Notes: generated by a model from the sequence alone, not told the origin. A DNA stretch of 64,000 nt from Reinekea marina (GCF_030409715.1 NZ_JAUFQI010000001.1:3212501-3276500); one strand, 5' to 3'; positions 9,167 to 18,952 are shown, numbered from the stretch's first letter. Program-made: numbers and translations.

Positions 9167-9319
9167 ATGACTTCCTCTATTAGAAAGGCGCTTTTAGCGA
9201 ATCAGCAAGACTGTTCTACACAAAAAGTTGAGCACTACGCCTCAATCATTCAAATATTAAATACACCTGCAGTTGTTTTTGACTATAGCCAAATCATTGT
9301 CTACTCCAACTCTCAATAA
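9167..9319 (+). pseudogene. Possible 50-codon remnant of a signalling protein
   Basis: A short ORF (ATG at 9167, TAA at 9317) sits in the otherwise empty 280 bp between two convergent operons. Its end, IIQILNTPAVVFDYSQIIVYSN, resembles the beginning of a PAS domain (a VFD strand followed by a YSN turn), then stops at once. I see no Shine-Dalgarno. It may be the stub of a deleted PAS sensor or a chance ORF. Confidence 0.3.
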
Positions 9320-9338
9320 TAAGTGCAGCTTAATTAAA

Positions 9339-10838
9339 CTACAAGGACTCATCCCTGATAGATTTTTGGTAATTTACCTCTGCTATCAATTGCTGTATCG
9401 CTAAGCTATTTTCTGTATCCCGCTTTAAAAGCTCATTCAACTCTGCTAATGCATCATTATATCGTCGATACGCCATAAAAATTCTAACTCTTAAGTACAA
9501 CGGTTCGGTTACCTGTTTATCCAGTAATGCCTCGGCATAAGCAAACTTTGCAGCATCAAAATAGTTTTTCTGCTCAACAGCTATGTACCTTAAGTTACCG
9601 TACAAACCAGAACTTCCTGGATTGCGTTCAAGAGACTCTGTAATATATTGCTGCGCTAATTCTAACTCACCAAAACGAAACGCCGTGGAAATTTGGGAGC
9701 TTACAATTGCTGGGTGAGAGTAAACCTCAATGGCTTCTTGATACTTTTCTCGGGCTTTCTCATGCAATCCTCGTTGCGATAGTTTCCACCCTTCATAATC
9801 TATATACAGTGCCTCTAACACTATTAAATCTTGGTTTATTGCGTAGCGAGATTTAGTATCTTCAATGAGCCACTTTAATATATCTTCACTTCCATGCCAT
9901 TTTGGTAGTGAATAGTGAAAAAAAGAAAAATGCGTTTCTACCGAACCAGGCTGATATTCTAAAGATTCGCGAAAAATAGGAATAGCCAAATAGGCTTCTG
10001 ATGTTCCAATACCCTTGTAAATATCGATTGTTTTTGCCCATACCAATGGCAGCATTGGATCAATTTCTCTGGCTTTATCAATATAGTCCTTCGCTAGCTT
10101 CATTTTTTCCTTAAAAATTTGAAAATCATCCTCCACTACGTTCATGGAAAAGCCAGACCCTCTGAAATCCCACGCAAGATCCCTATTCGACATAGCCAGC
10201 AATAGGTAACCAACAGCTGAATCCGGGTACTGAGAGACTAATTTTTCTAATTTCACTATTTGATTCGGGTCATTTAGCAGAATTTGTGAATAGAGCGCCT
10301 TAATTGTGGACTCTTCTAGTTCTCCATTCCGATATTTTTCAAACAATCCCTCCAAAGTAGTAAGTAGCAACTGATATTTTTCATCTCTGAGCATGCTATA
10401 CAAAGTAGTATTTATTGGGAGATTGAATTCCGATAAGGGCATTTCAATTAGCTGCTTAAATTGAGCATCACTTCCTTGTTCACGGCTATCCGAGAATCCT
10501 GTTAAACAAAAGACAACGCCTGTTAACGTTCGAGTTACTAAAGCGGCCTTAGTTGCTGATGATTTAGAAGCGCTTCGAGTAGGTGATAAAAAAGACACAG
10601 GATCAGTTGGTACTCCTAGCCAATCTGGGTTTCGACAAAGATCCTGCGCACTCTCTCGCCATGCCTGAACAGATCCATCATTGTCACCACCCAGAGCGGT
10701 TAGGTTTAAACGGTATGTTCGGACTCCTAACTCTTCGACCTGTGTACTTACACTAGAAGGAACTCCATTAGCAAAAGAAAAATTCATTGTTCCTAACAAT
10801 GAGATTGCGACTACAAACTTAAAAATAGTAGGATTCAC
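9339..10838 (-). CDS. Secreted TPR-repeat protein, possibly DUF4034-like
   Basis: 499 residues. N-terminal signal peptide (IFKFVVAISLLGTMNFSFANG, cleavage expected after FANG/SFA). The central part (about residues 190-300, VSQYPDSAVGYLLLAMSNRDLAWDFRGSG then DYIDKAREIDP) resembles DUF4034-type helical repeats, and the C-terminal ~150 residues read as TPR pairs. It starts with GTG preceded by a full AGGAGGTGA; the GTGA overlaps the stop of the Sel1 gene by 4 nt, so the two are translationally coupled. Probably a periplasmic scaffold; partner unknown. Confidence 0.7.
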   Translation of the reverse strand: MNPTIFKFVVAISLLGTMNFSFANGVPSSVSTQVEELGVRTYRLNLTALGGDNDGSVQAWRESAQDLCRNPDWLGVPTDPVSFLSPTRSASKSSATKAALVTRTLTGVVFCLTGFSDSREQGSDAQFKQLIEMPLSEFNLPINTTLYSMLRDEKYQLLLTTLEGLFEKYRNGELEESTIKALYSQILLNDPNQIVKLEKLVSQYPDSAVGYLLLAMSNRDLAWDFRGSGFSMNVVEDDFQIFKEKMKLAKDYIDKAREIDPMLPLVWAKTIDIYKGIGTSEAYLAIPIFRESLEYQPGSVETHFSFFHYSLPKWHGSEDILKWLIEDTKSRYAINQDLIVLEALYIDYEGWKLSQRGLHEKAREKYQEAIEVYSHPAIVSSQISTAFRFGELELAQQYITESLERNPGSSGLYGNLRYIAVEQKNYFDAAKFAYAEALLDKQVTEPLYLRVRIFMAYRRYNDALAELNELLKRDTENSLAIQQLIAEVNYQKSIRDESL

Positions 10839-13693
10839 TTTTCACCTCCTAACAAATAGCTTGCAGTTTTTCCATCTTCGTACTCAGTACCACTGATCAT
10901 TAATCGCATCTGTTCTTTTTCTTGTTCGTTTACTGGCAAAAGTGATTCATCATTCATTAGTACTCGTAACGCATAAACCTGATATTCAACTGATCCTTCT
11001 ATCAAATACAGCTGTTCCCAAACCTCATCTCGAGTAACTGTCTTTGGTCTGTATCTAGCTAAGTACATAAAAAAACGTTGATCTCGCTTAAATAGTTTGC
11101 TTGAGTACATTGTACGCCACCAACTTTCTTTATCATTTTTTACAGCGTGATATTTCAATAAATACTGTAAAGACTTCGGAGACTTTGGCTCGTTTTCCTC
11201 TATAAGACTTTTTGCTTTTTGAAAATCTTTAGGAAAGACTTCAACAAAATTCACTGCCAACCTAAAAGTACTTTCCTCTAAACATATATTTTGTCTTTCA
11301 CAATGAAGCAGATGCAGTCGTTCTTTAAATGGATCAGCCTTAACTATTGCATTGTCCATATAATATAACTCGCTGTACGCTTCATTCACTAAAATTTTTA
11401 TCTTAGAATTATTATGATCTAGAAGTTGATCATAAATACGGATTACGTGAGATAACATTTCCTTATCATTTATTGCCATACGTTCAAATCGGTTTGCAGC
11501 GTAGAATATTTTTAGGGCCTCCACATCGGGTAGCTCGCTTGCATTTTCGACAGCATTTATTGCGTTATAAAGCTTATCTCTATAGGGAGAGCCAATTGAT
11601 TCTTTTAACAAACTAAACAATTTGTCTAATTCTATTCTTGATCTAAAGTCACCGGCGAGTAATGCTTTTTGATAAAAGTAATCGGCTAAATCCAGACGAT
11701 TCAAAGATTTTCCATACCCAGCTAACTCCCGATAGAATGAGCCAGAATAGTTTTTATCGGCATTCATCAATTTTTCTAGAATGGCTAGGCCTCGTTGCTC
11801 ATTTAACATGCCATAACTAGTACTTAAATATAGTCGTGCTAAATAGGAGTACCCGTGGTGATCACTGCGCTCTAATAAACTAACCGCCAGTTTTTGATTT
11901 TTTATTTTAAACTTATTCAAATGAGCAATGGAGCCTAGCCAATAGTAGTATTCCGGGTTTACTTCACCTTTATTACTTTCTAATGCCGCTTGCGCATAGC
12001 GTTCGAATTTTTCAACACTAAACTGGCCATCGTGAACATCTGAACTATGAACCAAAGCAAGTGCTACGTTTTCAATTGATTTATTGCTGGTTTTTGGAAG
12101 TAATTTAGAAAACTCACGATAAGCTACTGTTTTTTGCTGGTCATGCCCTCTATAAAGTCGCCCCAAATAATGATGTATTTTTGCCTGACTGTCGGTTTCA
12201 TTGCCTATCAAAGCTCGAAAAGCCCACTTTAAATCTTCATCATCAATAAAAGAATCACGTGACTCAATAAGATTTAGCAACCTAAGTCTTTGAGAATCTG
12301 TTGCTGTATAAAGTGAAGCCCAAAGCCATTGTTGTGCAATTTCAACATCTTTATCAAAGTACGTACCTTTTAAGTAGGAATCCGCTAACGTATATACTAA
12401 TTTTTTCTGCGTTTTTTGAGTTAATGCTTTGTTAATAAATTCAGGAAGCTTATCTAATTCTTTAGAATCAAACTCATCTTGATGTTCCATTAACAGCGAT
12501 ATCATTTGGTAAGCTGCCTTGTGAGAACCCATTAGCGATGCTCTTTGGAGTGCATCGAATGACAGCTGCTTCGTTCCCTCTTCACTTCGATATAAGTAAA
12601 AAACACCTAGAACTCGTGCTGAATCTTCATCATATTTTGATAACTCACTAAGTGCAGCAACGCCTGGGTTATCTTTCAACGAAAGTGAACTATCAATATA
12701 GAGCGACTCTCGTGCCCATTCTCGAGCGCAATCGATCCGACCGGTCATTGCGCATTCTTTATAATACGTCAATTCGTTTTCATCGCCTTTTCTAGGTAGA
12801 TCATTGAATTCGTAGACCTGCGCTAAATATTTGGCGCATCGATTCCCTCCTAATTTGAGGCCCTCTTGATAGAGCTCAACAGCGCGTTTAACATCAATTG
12901 CCATTCCATCGCCAAGTTGGGCCATCTTCCCCAACTCGCATAGCGCATTCGCGTCACCAGCTTTCTCTGCTTGTTTTAAATAGGCTTCGGCTTGCTGAAC
13001 ATTCTTTGGCCATACGTAGCCTATTCTTAGCCAAGCGCCCATCTCTGTCATGGCGGGTGCAAAACCTAAAACTATTGCTTGGTTTAGCCACAGGTAGGCT
13101 TGCTGGTCGTTAGGCTGGCCCGCACACTTTCTACAAGCGTATAATCCAGCCACTTTGACCATTGCATCTAGAACTCCTAGCTCTGAGGCCTTTATTAAAT
13201 AAGGAAGCCCATCTCTGCTATAGATAGAATTATTTTCGTAGCTACGCAAATAGCCTGCGAGGTACCAGGCTAAATCATGGTCATATTCTAAAAGTGGGTC
13301 TAATAACTTTAAGTTTTCATTAAAATTAGGCTCTGAGGAGTGGTTCAAATTTAGCTTTTGCCAAGCATCCAATGCCATAGCATCGGCCACGCCATTTTTT
13401 AAAGCGACTTCATACTCTGTTCCAAAACGTTCACGAAGGCTTTCAATTCGGATTCGTACATTTATGTCTCCGAACATCGGCATCAAGTGGATTTCGGTAT
13501 ATTTTGCACAAAAAACATCAGTGGCTGAGCACAATTCAGCGGCTTTAACGGCATCTACAGTGCGACCTGCCAAAAAATGGTCAACTACATTCTGCCAATG
13601 CATAGTGCGCTTTGTCTCTGCTGCAGCCATAGCTATACAGCTTGCTAGTAAAATAAAGACTGCAGCCAGAAACCTTAACCCTTGGCTCTTCAT
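10835..13693 (-). CDS. Large secreted Sel1-like repeat protein
   Basis: 952 residues with a signal peptide (RFLAAVFILLASCIAMAAA). From about residue 150 to 310 there are clear Sel1-like repeats (GVLDAMVKVAGLYACR, GFAPAMTEMGAWLRIGY, GDANALCELGKMAQLGDG); the remainder is alpha-helical with degenerate repeats. Such solenoids act as protein-protein scaffolds in the periplasm, in AlgK- or regulator-like roles. GAGGG lies upstream of the ATG. It follows a membrane diguanylate cyclase gene by 102 bp on the same strand and is coupled to the downstream TPR gene, suggesting an envelope complex linked to c-di-GMP signalling, which is inference. Confidence 0.8.
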   Translation of the reverse strand: MKSQGLRFLAAVFILLASCIAMAAAETKRTMHWQNVVDHFLAGRTVDAVKAAELCSATDVFCAKYTEIHLMPMFGDINVRIRIESLRERFGTEYEVALKNGVADAMALDAWQKLNLNHSSEPNFNENLKLLDPLLEYDHDLAWYLAGYLRSYENNSIYSRDGLPYLIKASELGVLDAMVKVAGLYACRKCAGQPNDQQAYLWLNQAIVLGFAPAMTEMGAWLRIGYVWPKNVQQAEAYLKQAEKAGDANALCELGKMAQLGDGMAIDVKRAVELYQEGLKLGGNRCAKYLAQVYEFNDLPRKGDENELTYYKECAMTGRIDCAREWARESLYIDSSLSLKDNPGVAALSELSKYDEDSARVLGVFYLYRSEEGTKQLSFDALQRASLMGSHKAAYQMISLLMEHQDEFDSKELDKLPEFINKALTQKTQKKLVYTLADSYLKGTYFDKDVEIAQQWLWASLYTATDSQRLRLLNLIESRDSFIDDEDLKWAFRALIGNETDSQAKIHHYLGRLYRGHDQQKTVAYREFSKLLPKTSNKSIENVALALVHSSDVHDGQFSVEKFERYAQAALESNKGEVNPEYYYWLGSIAHLNKFKIKNQKLAVSLLERSDHHGYSYLARLYLSTSYGMLNEQRGLAILEKLMNADKNYSGSFYRELAGYGKSLNRLDLADYFYQKALLAGDFRSRIELDKLFSLLKESIGSPYRDKLYNAINAVENASELPDVEALKIFYAANRFERMAINDKEMLSHVIRIYDQLLDHNNSKIKILVNEAYSELYYMDNAIVKADPFKERLHLLHCERQNICLEESTFRLAVNFVEVFPKDFQKAKSLIEENEPKSPKSLQYLLKYHAVKNDKESWWRTMYSSKLFKRDQRFFMYLARYRPKTVTRDEVWEQLYLIEGSVEYQVYALRVLMNDESLLPVNEQEKEQMRLMISGTEYEDGKTASYLLGGEK

Positions 13694-13795
13694 TTGAAAC
13701 CCTCTTGTTATTTTGACAACCTAAATTAGACTATTTAAAGATAGACGTAATTCAAGGCAGCCTCAAGGGCTTATTTAAAAATGGGTTCTCGATTC

Positions 13796-15499
13796 TTATA
13801 ATTTTTCAACAGAACTATGCACAACAGTTCTATTCCTGCCTTCCTCTTTCGCCAAATAAAGAGATTCATCAGCCATGGATATAAGTTTTTCTAGTTCGAC
13901 TTGAGTGGGTAATGCACTGACCACTCCTATGCTCGTAGTCACTGCTTCGCCATTTGGTATGGCGACTTGTTCAATTTTTTTGCGCAGCTCTTCAGCTAAC
14001 TGCTTTGCTTGCTCTTGAGTGGTATCTGGAAGAAAAATCAGAAACTCTTCACCACCCCAACGTAATGGAATATCAGAATCTCGAACGCGATTTTTTATTT
14101 CTTTTGCGACCCGTTCAAGTACTTCATCCCCGGTGGCGTGTCCGAATTGATCATTTATCTTTTTAAACCAATCAAGATCCATCAATAAAATAGACATTGG
14201 CGTGTTATTTCGCTTTCCTAATTCCCAACTGGGTTGCACCAGTTCTATAAAAGCTCGCCGGTTATAAAGATTAGTGAGTGGATCTAACCTCGCATTACTT
14301 TCTGCGTGTTTACGAGCGTCTTGGGCGAGTTTAAAATTAAATCCTAGTGATATAGATAGCAATGACATTTCAAGCATCATGCCCACCTCTATCCCTCTAA
14401 ACGCAGCCTGAGAAAACGGAATAACGCCCCAGGTTGCTAAGCTAGAAAAAGAGGCACCCCCAGTGCCCATAAGTATCGCTGGAATAAAGAATTTCGCCAT
14501 AGGATCTTTGTTTTTATAGGCAAGATACCCAGTAAAAAGCATCGCAAAGGTTAACATTGATAAAATGGCCAACTGAACCAAAACAATGACCATTCGACTC
14601 CCAAACAAAAATAGCAGTACAGCTAAGGCAATTAAAGCACCATATATTCGAAGCCTACTGTCATATAAGGCCGGCAAAAAAGTACGGGTATTGAGGAAAC
14701 CTATCGTGAAGACCACGGCTGAAAAAATATAGCCAAACATTAAAATGGGCATTAGCCATTGTTGAATGGCTACTGAGTCTGGCCACACTAGCCAAAAACC
14801 GTGTCCTGTATATGTGAAATTAAATGCAGTAAACGCAAATAAGTAGATTGGGTACAGTAAGTAGCGAATTTCTCTCACATAGGCGTAAAGTGTTAAATTG
14901 TAAATAAGCAGGATGAGCAAGCCACCGTACATTGCCCCATATAAATAGGCATTTTTTGCAAATTCTGATTGCATGGCTGGCTCACTGCCAATGTACATTG
15001 GAAACGCCATCGGATCTTGTGAACGAAACCGAAAGAGTACATAAGATTGTCCGGCCGGAAACTCGTATTCCACCGAAGGCATTCGGGTGCTACGTTCTCG
15101 TTGCGAAAATGGAATATTATCGCCTAGTGACACTTTTTTTTGTAAAGCATCGTTAGAAAAAAAATAAACATCCAAGGTATCTAACCAGGCATTATCGATC
15201 CTGATCACTCTAGACTCAGTCGCTTCGTTGGTATTGTTAACAGGCAACACCGCCCATATGTTTTTCCGGGTGAAGCCAAGGCTTACCTTGCCTTTTGTAT
15301 TTTCAGCAAAGTGCCCTTGCTTAAAAGTTTCAAATGCGAGCTCTGCATCCAAGGTTGAATTTGCTGACGCATACAAAAATAAGCGATCATTAACTAAAGT
15401 AAGTGAATTCTCATGCGGAAACGCTTCAGTCGCTGCAATAGTAGATACCGTGCAAAGTAATACGAATATAAATTTACAAAATGCCTGAATACTGCTCAT
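13796..15499 (-). CDS. 7TMR-DISM diguanylate cyclase
   Basis: 567 residues. Signal peptide at 1-22; an extracytoplasmic 7TMR-DISM_2-type sensor at ~35-175 (KGKVSLGFTRKNIWAVLPVNN, YVLFRFRSQDPMAFPMYIG); seven hydrophobic helices at ~185-395 (GAMYGGLLILLIYNLTLYAYVR marks the first); then a GGDEF domain. Active loop RWGGEEF with RDSD I-site five residues upstream. It is predicted to bind an extracellular, perhaps carbohydrate-like, ligand and to make c-di-GMP in the cytosol. Probably first gene of the unit with the Sel1 and TPR genes. Confidence 0.92.
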   Translation of the reverse strand: MSSIQAFCKFIFVLLCTVSTIAATEAFPHENSLTLVNDRLFLYASANSTLDAELAFETFKQGHFAENTKGKVSLGFTRKNIWAVLPVNNTNEATESRVIRIDNAWLDTLDVYFFSNDALQKKVSLGDNIPFSQRERSTRMPSVEYEFPAGQSYVLFRFRSQDPMAFPMYIGSEPAMQSEFAKNAYLYGAMYGGLLILLIYNLTLYAYVREIRYLLYPIYLFAFTAFNFTYTGHGFWLVWPDSVAIQQWLMPILMFGYIFSAVVFTIGFLNTRTFLPALYDSRLRIYGALIALAVLLFLFGSRMVIVLVQLAILSMLTFAMLFTGYLAYKNKDPMAKFFIPAILMGTGGASFSSLATWGVIPFSQAAFRGIEVGMMLEMSLLSISLGFNFKLAQDARKHAESNARLDPLTNLYNRRAFIELVQPSWELGKRNNTPMSILLMDLDWFKKINDQFGHATGDEVLERVAKEIKNRVRDSDIPLRWGGEEFLIFLPDTTQEQAKQLAEELRKKIEQVAIPNGEAVTTSIGVVSALPTQVELEKLISMADESLYLAKEEGRNRTVVHSSVEKL

Positions 15500-15684
15500 A
15501 CTTTATTACTTATGCCTTATTAAATGCCCATTAACCAAATTCTAAAAAAGAATGAAGATTGCTTCCCATCTAATAACTATAACTTAATTTTAGTTGATAT
15601 GAGCAAATGATAAGCAAGCCGCTCTTAAAACCGAGGAACTTCCACAAAAATACAACTAAAATCGCTTAAATTCTTAAAACTCAG

Positions 15685-17094
15685 TCAAGAAATGTTCTTG
15701 TAGGCAAGCAGCGCCCGCTCACGGCTTGCTTTTAAATCGACCATTGGTTTTGGGTAAGTGTCACCTAATGAGACTTGAGCCATAGCCAGAACATCTTCTG
15801 GGGCTTCCCAAGGTCGGAATAAATATTTAATCGGCAAAGCTTTTAACTCAGGCAAGTACTGTTTGATGTAGAGCCCTTTCGGGTCAAATTTTTCACTCTG
15901 CGTAACTGGGTTAAATATTCGAAAATACGGCGCGGCATCGGTACCACAACCCGCAACCCACTGCCAACTTGCGCTATTATTGGCTAAATCGGCATCTACT
16001 AGGCAATCCCAAAACCACTTCGCCCCAATACGCCAATCGACCATCAAATTTTTTACCAAGAAAGAAGCCGTGATCATTCTTACCCGATTATGCATATAAC
16101 CTGTTTGCCAAAGCTCGCGCATTCCTGCATCGATAATCGGGAAGCCTGTCAGCCCTTTTTGCCAACGCCCTATTTGATCGGCTTTGTTAAGCCAAGGAAA
16201 ATGATCAAACGATGGCTGAAAGTTCTGACTGGGCAGGCTAGGCCAATGAAACAGCAAGTAATATGAAAACTCACGCCAGTAGAGCTCTCGCATAAAGCCC
16301 TCTTTGCTTTGGCTTTCTGGCATGGCGCTAAGCTCTTGGCAGATCTGCCTTGGTGATACTTCGCCAAAGTGAAGATGAGGCGACAACCTACTTACAGATT
16401 GTACTGCTGGAAAATCACGATTTTCTTGATAACCTTCTAATCCGTTCTCTAAGAACGAACGTAGAATAGAGTGCGCACCCTGCTCACAGGGTTGCCAATG
16501 GCTTAGCAAGGAGGCACCCCACGGTTGGCTTGGTTGTAAAGGCAAACAATCTAACGAAGTGGATTGGGCGTCTCTGACCAGAGAGCTCGGCACCTTTGGC
16601 GCGCTAACCGCATTTAACTTCAAGCCTTTTTTGATGCATTGGCGGTGATAAGGGGAAAACACTTTATAAGGCGTTCGATCAGCTTTTAAAATGGTCCAGG
16701 GCTCATTTAATAGGGTTCCGTTGAAGCTTTTGGCATGAATGCCTAGATCACTGCACTTTTTTTTGATTTTTGTGTCGCGCGAAATACGCCAGGGTTCATA
16801 GCGGCGATTCCAGAACACATTGGTAATATTAAACCGTTGGGAAATATTTTCGATGATGGTTTCAGCATCTCCCAGGTAGAGGTTAAGCGCTCCGTTAAGC
16901 TGAGTATTTAATTGGGAAAGCGATTCATACAGCCACACTCGGCTTGCGCCACCGAGCTTGAGATTATCGCAATTCTTTTCATCTAAAATGAAAATAGGCA
17001 ATACATTAACTTGAGCCAGAGCGGCGCTTAAAGCGGGGTTATCACTTAAGCGAAGATCTTGTTCAAACCACATAAGGGTGACTGACGGCTGCAT
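15685..17094 (-). CDS. phrB: Deoxyribodipyrimidine photolyase (class I CPD photolyase)
   Basis: 469 residues, family length. The N-terminal alpha/beta antenna domain starts MWFEQDLRLSDNPAL; the C-terminal FAD domain shows REFSYYLLFHWP, GFPIIDAGMRELWQTGYMHNRVRMITASFLVKNL and DADLANNSASWQWVAGCGTDAAPYFRIFNP, the classic photolyase FAD and DNA-binding blocks, with tryptophans available for the electron chain. It splits UV-induced cyclobutane dimers using blue light. Divergent from the epimerase gene with 91 bp between. Confidence 0.95.
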   Translation of the reverse strand: MQPSVTLMWFEQDLRLSDNPALSAALAQVNVLPIFILDEKNCDNLKLGGASRVWLYESLSQLNTQLNGALNLYLGDAETIIENISQRFNITNVFWNRRYEPWRISRDTKIKKKCSDLGIHAKSFNGTLLNEPWTILKADRTPYKVFSPYHRQCIKKGLKLNAVSAPKVPSSLVRDAQSTSLDCLPLQPSQPWGASLLSHWQPCEQGAHSILRSFLENGLEGYQENRDFPAVQSVSRLSPHLHFGEVSPRQICQELSAMPESQSKEGFMRELYWREFSYYLLFHWPSLPSQNFQPSFDHFPWLNKADQIGRWQKGLTGFPIIDAGMRELWQTGYMHNRVRMITASFLVKNLMVDWRIGAKWFWDCLVDADLANNSASWQWVAGCGTDAAPYFRIFNPVTQSEKFDPKGLYIKQYLPELKALPIKYLFRPWEAPEDVLAMAQVSLGDTYPKPMVDLKASRERALLAYKNIS

Positions 17095-17185
17095 TAGGTT
17101 CCTTAACGAAATTAATTACTGCTAGGGTAAGTACGGCCGTATATATAAATCAGATCTTTAAAAGCGAATTTAAACGGGAGGGTGT

Positions 17186-18088
17186 ATGAACATTTTAATG
17201 ACAGGGGGCTCCGGCTTTCTAGGCTCGGCTTTTATTAAACACTCTAATGAACACACCTTCACCATACTCACTCGTAACCCTGAAAGATCAAGAATACAGT
17301 TTCCCCAAGCAATCCACTGCATTTCATCTCTCGATTCTTTAGATAATCTCGACGAATTTGATGCAATCATAAATTTAGCGGGTGAGCCCATAATAGATAA
17401 ACGTTGGACAGATAAACAAAAAGCCATCATCGCCAAAAGCCGACTATCAATAACATCACAACTGGTTACGCTAATCACCAAAAGCGCAAACCCTCCCAGT
17501 GTCATGCTCAGTGGTTCCGCCATTGGTATTTATGGCAATGGCGGAGACGAAGCGCTTACTGAACATCCCGATATTAAAAACACCAGCTTTTCAACACAGC
17601 TTTGCACCCAATGGGAAGCTGCGGCTAACCAAGCTAGCTCATACACTCGTGTTGTTAATTTAAGAACTGGGATTGTATTAAGCAATCGCCAAGGTGCATT
17701 GGCGAAAATGTTACTGCCTTTTAAATTAAACTTAGGTGGAAGGTTAGGCAATGGCGAGCAATATATGGCGTGGATACATTACCAAGATTATCTTAATGCG
17801 CTTGAGTTTTTACTAAGAAACCAAGATGTTTCAGGCCCAGTGAATATGGTGGCCCCTACACCAGAAAAAAATAAAGAGTTCACTCAAACATTAGCCAGTA
17901 CATTGAACCGCATTGCACTATTTCCAGTTCCTGAATTTGTTTTAAAGCTTTTGCTAGGTGAATCTTCTTGTTTGTTATTGGATAGTCAGCGTGTGGTGCC
18001 TAGCAAGTTGAGAGAGAGTGGTTTTGAGTTTAGGTATTCAACGTTGAGCGATGCCCTTTCCAACCTACTAAATTCAGCCGAGGACTAG
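17186..18088 (+). CDS. TIGR01777-type NAD(P)-dependent epimerase (YfcH/SDR39U1-like)
   Basis: 300 residues. N-terminal Rossmann motif TGGSGFLGSAF; NLAGEPIIDKRWTDKQK and SGSAIGIYGNGGDE are diagnostic of the YfcH/SDR39U1 group; the C-terminal part (PVPEFVLKLLLGE, VVPSKLRESGFEFRY) also fits. A strong GGGAGGG precedes the ATG. Members bind NAD(P) but their physiological reaction is not established. It neighbours photolyase divergently, an arrangement I recall from other proteobacteria. Its 3' end runs into a repeat-rich, gene-free stretch. Confidence 0.88.
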   Translation: MNILMTGGSGFLGSAFIKHSNEHTFTILTRNPERSRIQFPQAIHCISSLDSLDNLDEFDAIINLAGEPIIDKRWTDKQKAIIAKSRLSITSQLVTLITKSANPPSVMLSGSAIGIYGNGGDEALTEHPDIKNTSFSTQLCTQWEAAANQASSYTRVVNLRTGIVLSNRQGALAKMLLPFKLNLGGRLGNGEQYMAWIHYQDYLNALEFLLRNQDVSGPVNMVAPTPEKNKEFTQTLASTLNRIALFPVPEFVLKLLLGESSCLLLDSQRVVPSKLRESGFEFRYSTLSDALSNLLNSAED

Positions 18089-18136
18089 ATCGGGTTCGAG
18101 CAAAAACGAACTGATGCATTGGCATTAGATTACTTT

Positions 18137-18377
18137 GTGCCTAACTTTACTCTGTTGCGGGAATGTCTTGCGTACAACCATGTACGCAACTCTTCGGGCG
18201 CCTTTGGCGGACCAAATTGCTCCTGGCAATTTGTCGACTGAATTGTCCGGAACAATTCAGCACGACCAAAGGGAGCCTATGGCAAATGCCAAGGATGGCA
18301 TTTGTAACTTTCACGGAACGCATAAAGCGAACGACTCTCGTCGTTCGACCAATAAAAAACCCCATGCATTGCTGCAT
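18137..18377. repeat. Hairpin-mosaic repeat, copy A (longer)
   Basis: About 240 bp composed of consecutive small palindromes: TTGCGTACA-ACCA-TGTACGCAA, CAAATTGC-TCCTG-GCAATTTG, GAATTGT-CCGGA-ACAATTC, CAAATGCC-AAGGAT-GGCATTTG, CGAACGAC-TCTC-GTCGTTCG. It ends with one arm of the ssrA terminator (CCCCATGCATTGCTGCAT) without the closing GGGG. The first ~100 bp and last ~64 bp are near-identical to copy B; the central two hairpins are unique to this copy. Overlapping ORFs in several frames are by-products. Together with copy B it fills the 480-bp gene-free stretch before ssrA. Confidence 0.8.
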
Positions 18378-18388
18378 TAGGCTGGATT

Positions 18389-18556
18389 GTGGCTAACTTT
18401 GCCCTGTGGCGGGAATGTCTTGCGTACAACCATGTACGCAACCCTTCGGGCGCCTTTGGCGGACCAAATTGCTCCTGGCAATTTGTCGAACCCGGAACGC
18501 ATAAAGCGAACGACTCTCGTCGTTCGACCAATAAAAAACCCCATGCATTGCTGCAT
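18389..18556. repeat. Hairpin-mosaic repeat, copy B (shorter), fused to the ssrA terminator
   Basis: Direct repeat of copy A with the two central hairpins absent. It keeps TTGCGTACA...TGTACGCAA, CAAATTGC...GCAATTTG and CGAACGAC...GTCGTTCG, and ends in the complete ssrA terminator stem. Confidence 0.8.
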
Positions 18557-18562
18557 GGGGTT
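18529..18562 (-). terminator. Terminator of ssrA
   Basis: Reading on the minus strand, AACCCCATGCA-GCAA-TGCATGGGGTT is followed by a T run and starts just beyond the tmRNA CCA end. Confidence 0.92.
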
Positions 18563-18568
18563 GTTTAT

Positions 18569-18952
18569 TGGTGGAGGCGGCGGGAATCGAACCCGCGTCC
18601 GCAAATCCGCCACTCGCGGTCCTACATGTTTAGTCACTTCTTTAATTTACCCTTGTCGTTACCGAAGGACAGGTGCGACTCGGGGAGCCAGGGATTTAGA
18701 TTGTCGGCGATCGGGCCTTGGCAACCGTTACGCGTATCTTGAATGTTTGACAGTCAGTAGATCCGTTCAAGCACAGATCAGTGACCGCCGGGTAACTAAG
18801 ACCCAGTTTTGAAGAATTATGCGGCTAGCGCGTAACCTTCGAAGTTGTCATCATTTGCAACTATAAGTTTGCAGCTTTCGATTAACGTGTTTCGCTACCA
18901 ACACGACATGCACCTGGAGCTTAGTAATCCACGTCGAAGCCAGGTCGCCCCC
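18569..18952 (-). ncRNA. ssrA: tmRNA (trans-translation RNA)
   Basis: One-piece tmRNA of about 384 nt. The 5' end is GGGGGCGACCTGGCTTCGAC and the 3' end is the T-arm/acceptor GGTTCGATTCCCGCCGCC-TCC-ACCA, which pairs with it. The tag ORF at 18858-18817 encodes ANDDNFEGYALAA followed by TAA; the resume codon GCA and the ALAA degron are standard, though the tag is longer than E. coli's. Works with SmpB (gene at 22784) to rescue stalled ribosomes. The two chemoreceptor genes lie between ssrA and smpB. Confidence 0.97.

Noticed and set aside
18137..18556. Possible CRISPR array
   Set aside because: Units are different hairpins without a constant repeat and spacer length, and there are no cas genes.
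18135..18812. Several overlapping 76-141-codon ORFs in both strands near ssrA
   Set aside because: They arise from palindromic repeats and the tmRNA gene, which lack stops in several frames; no ribosome sites or conserved protein features.
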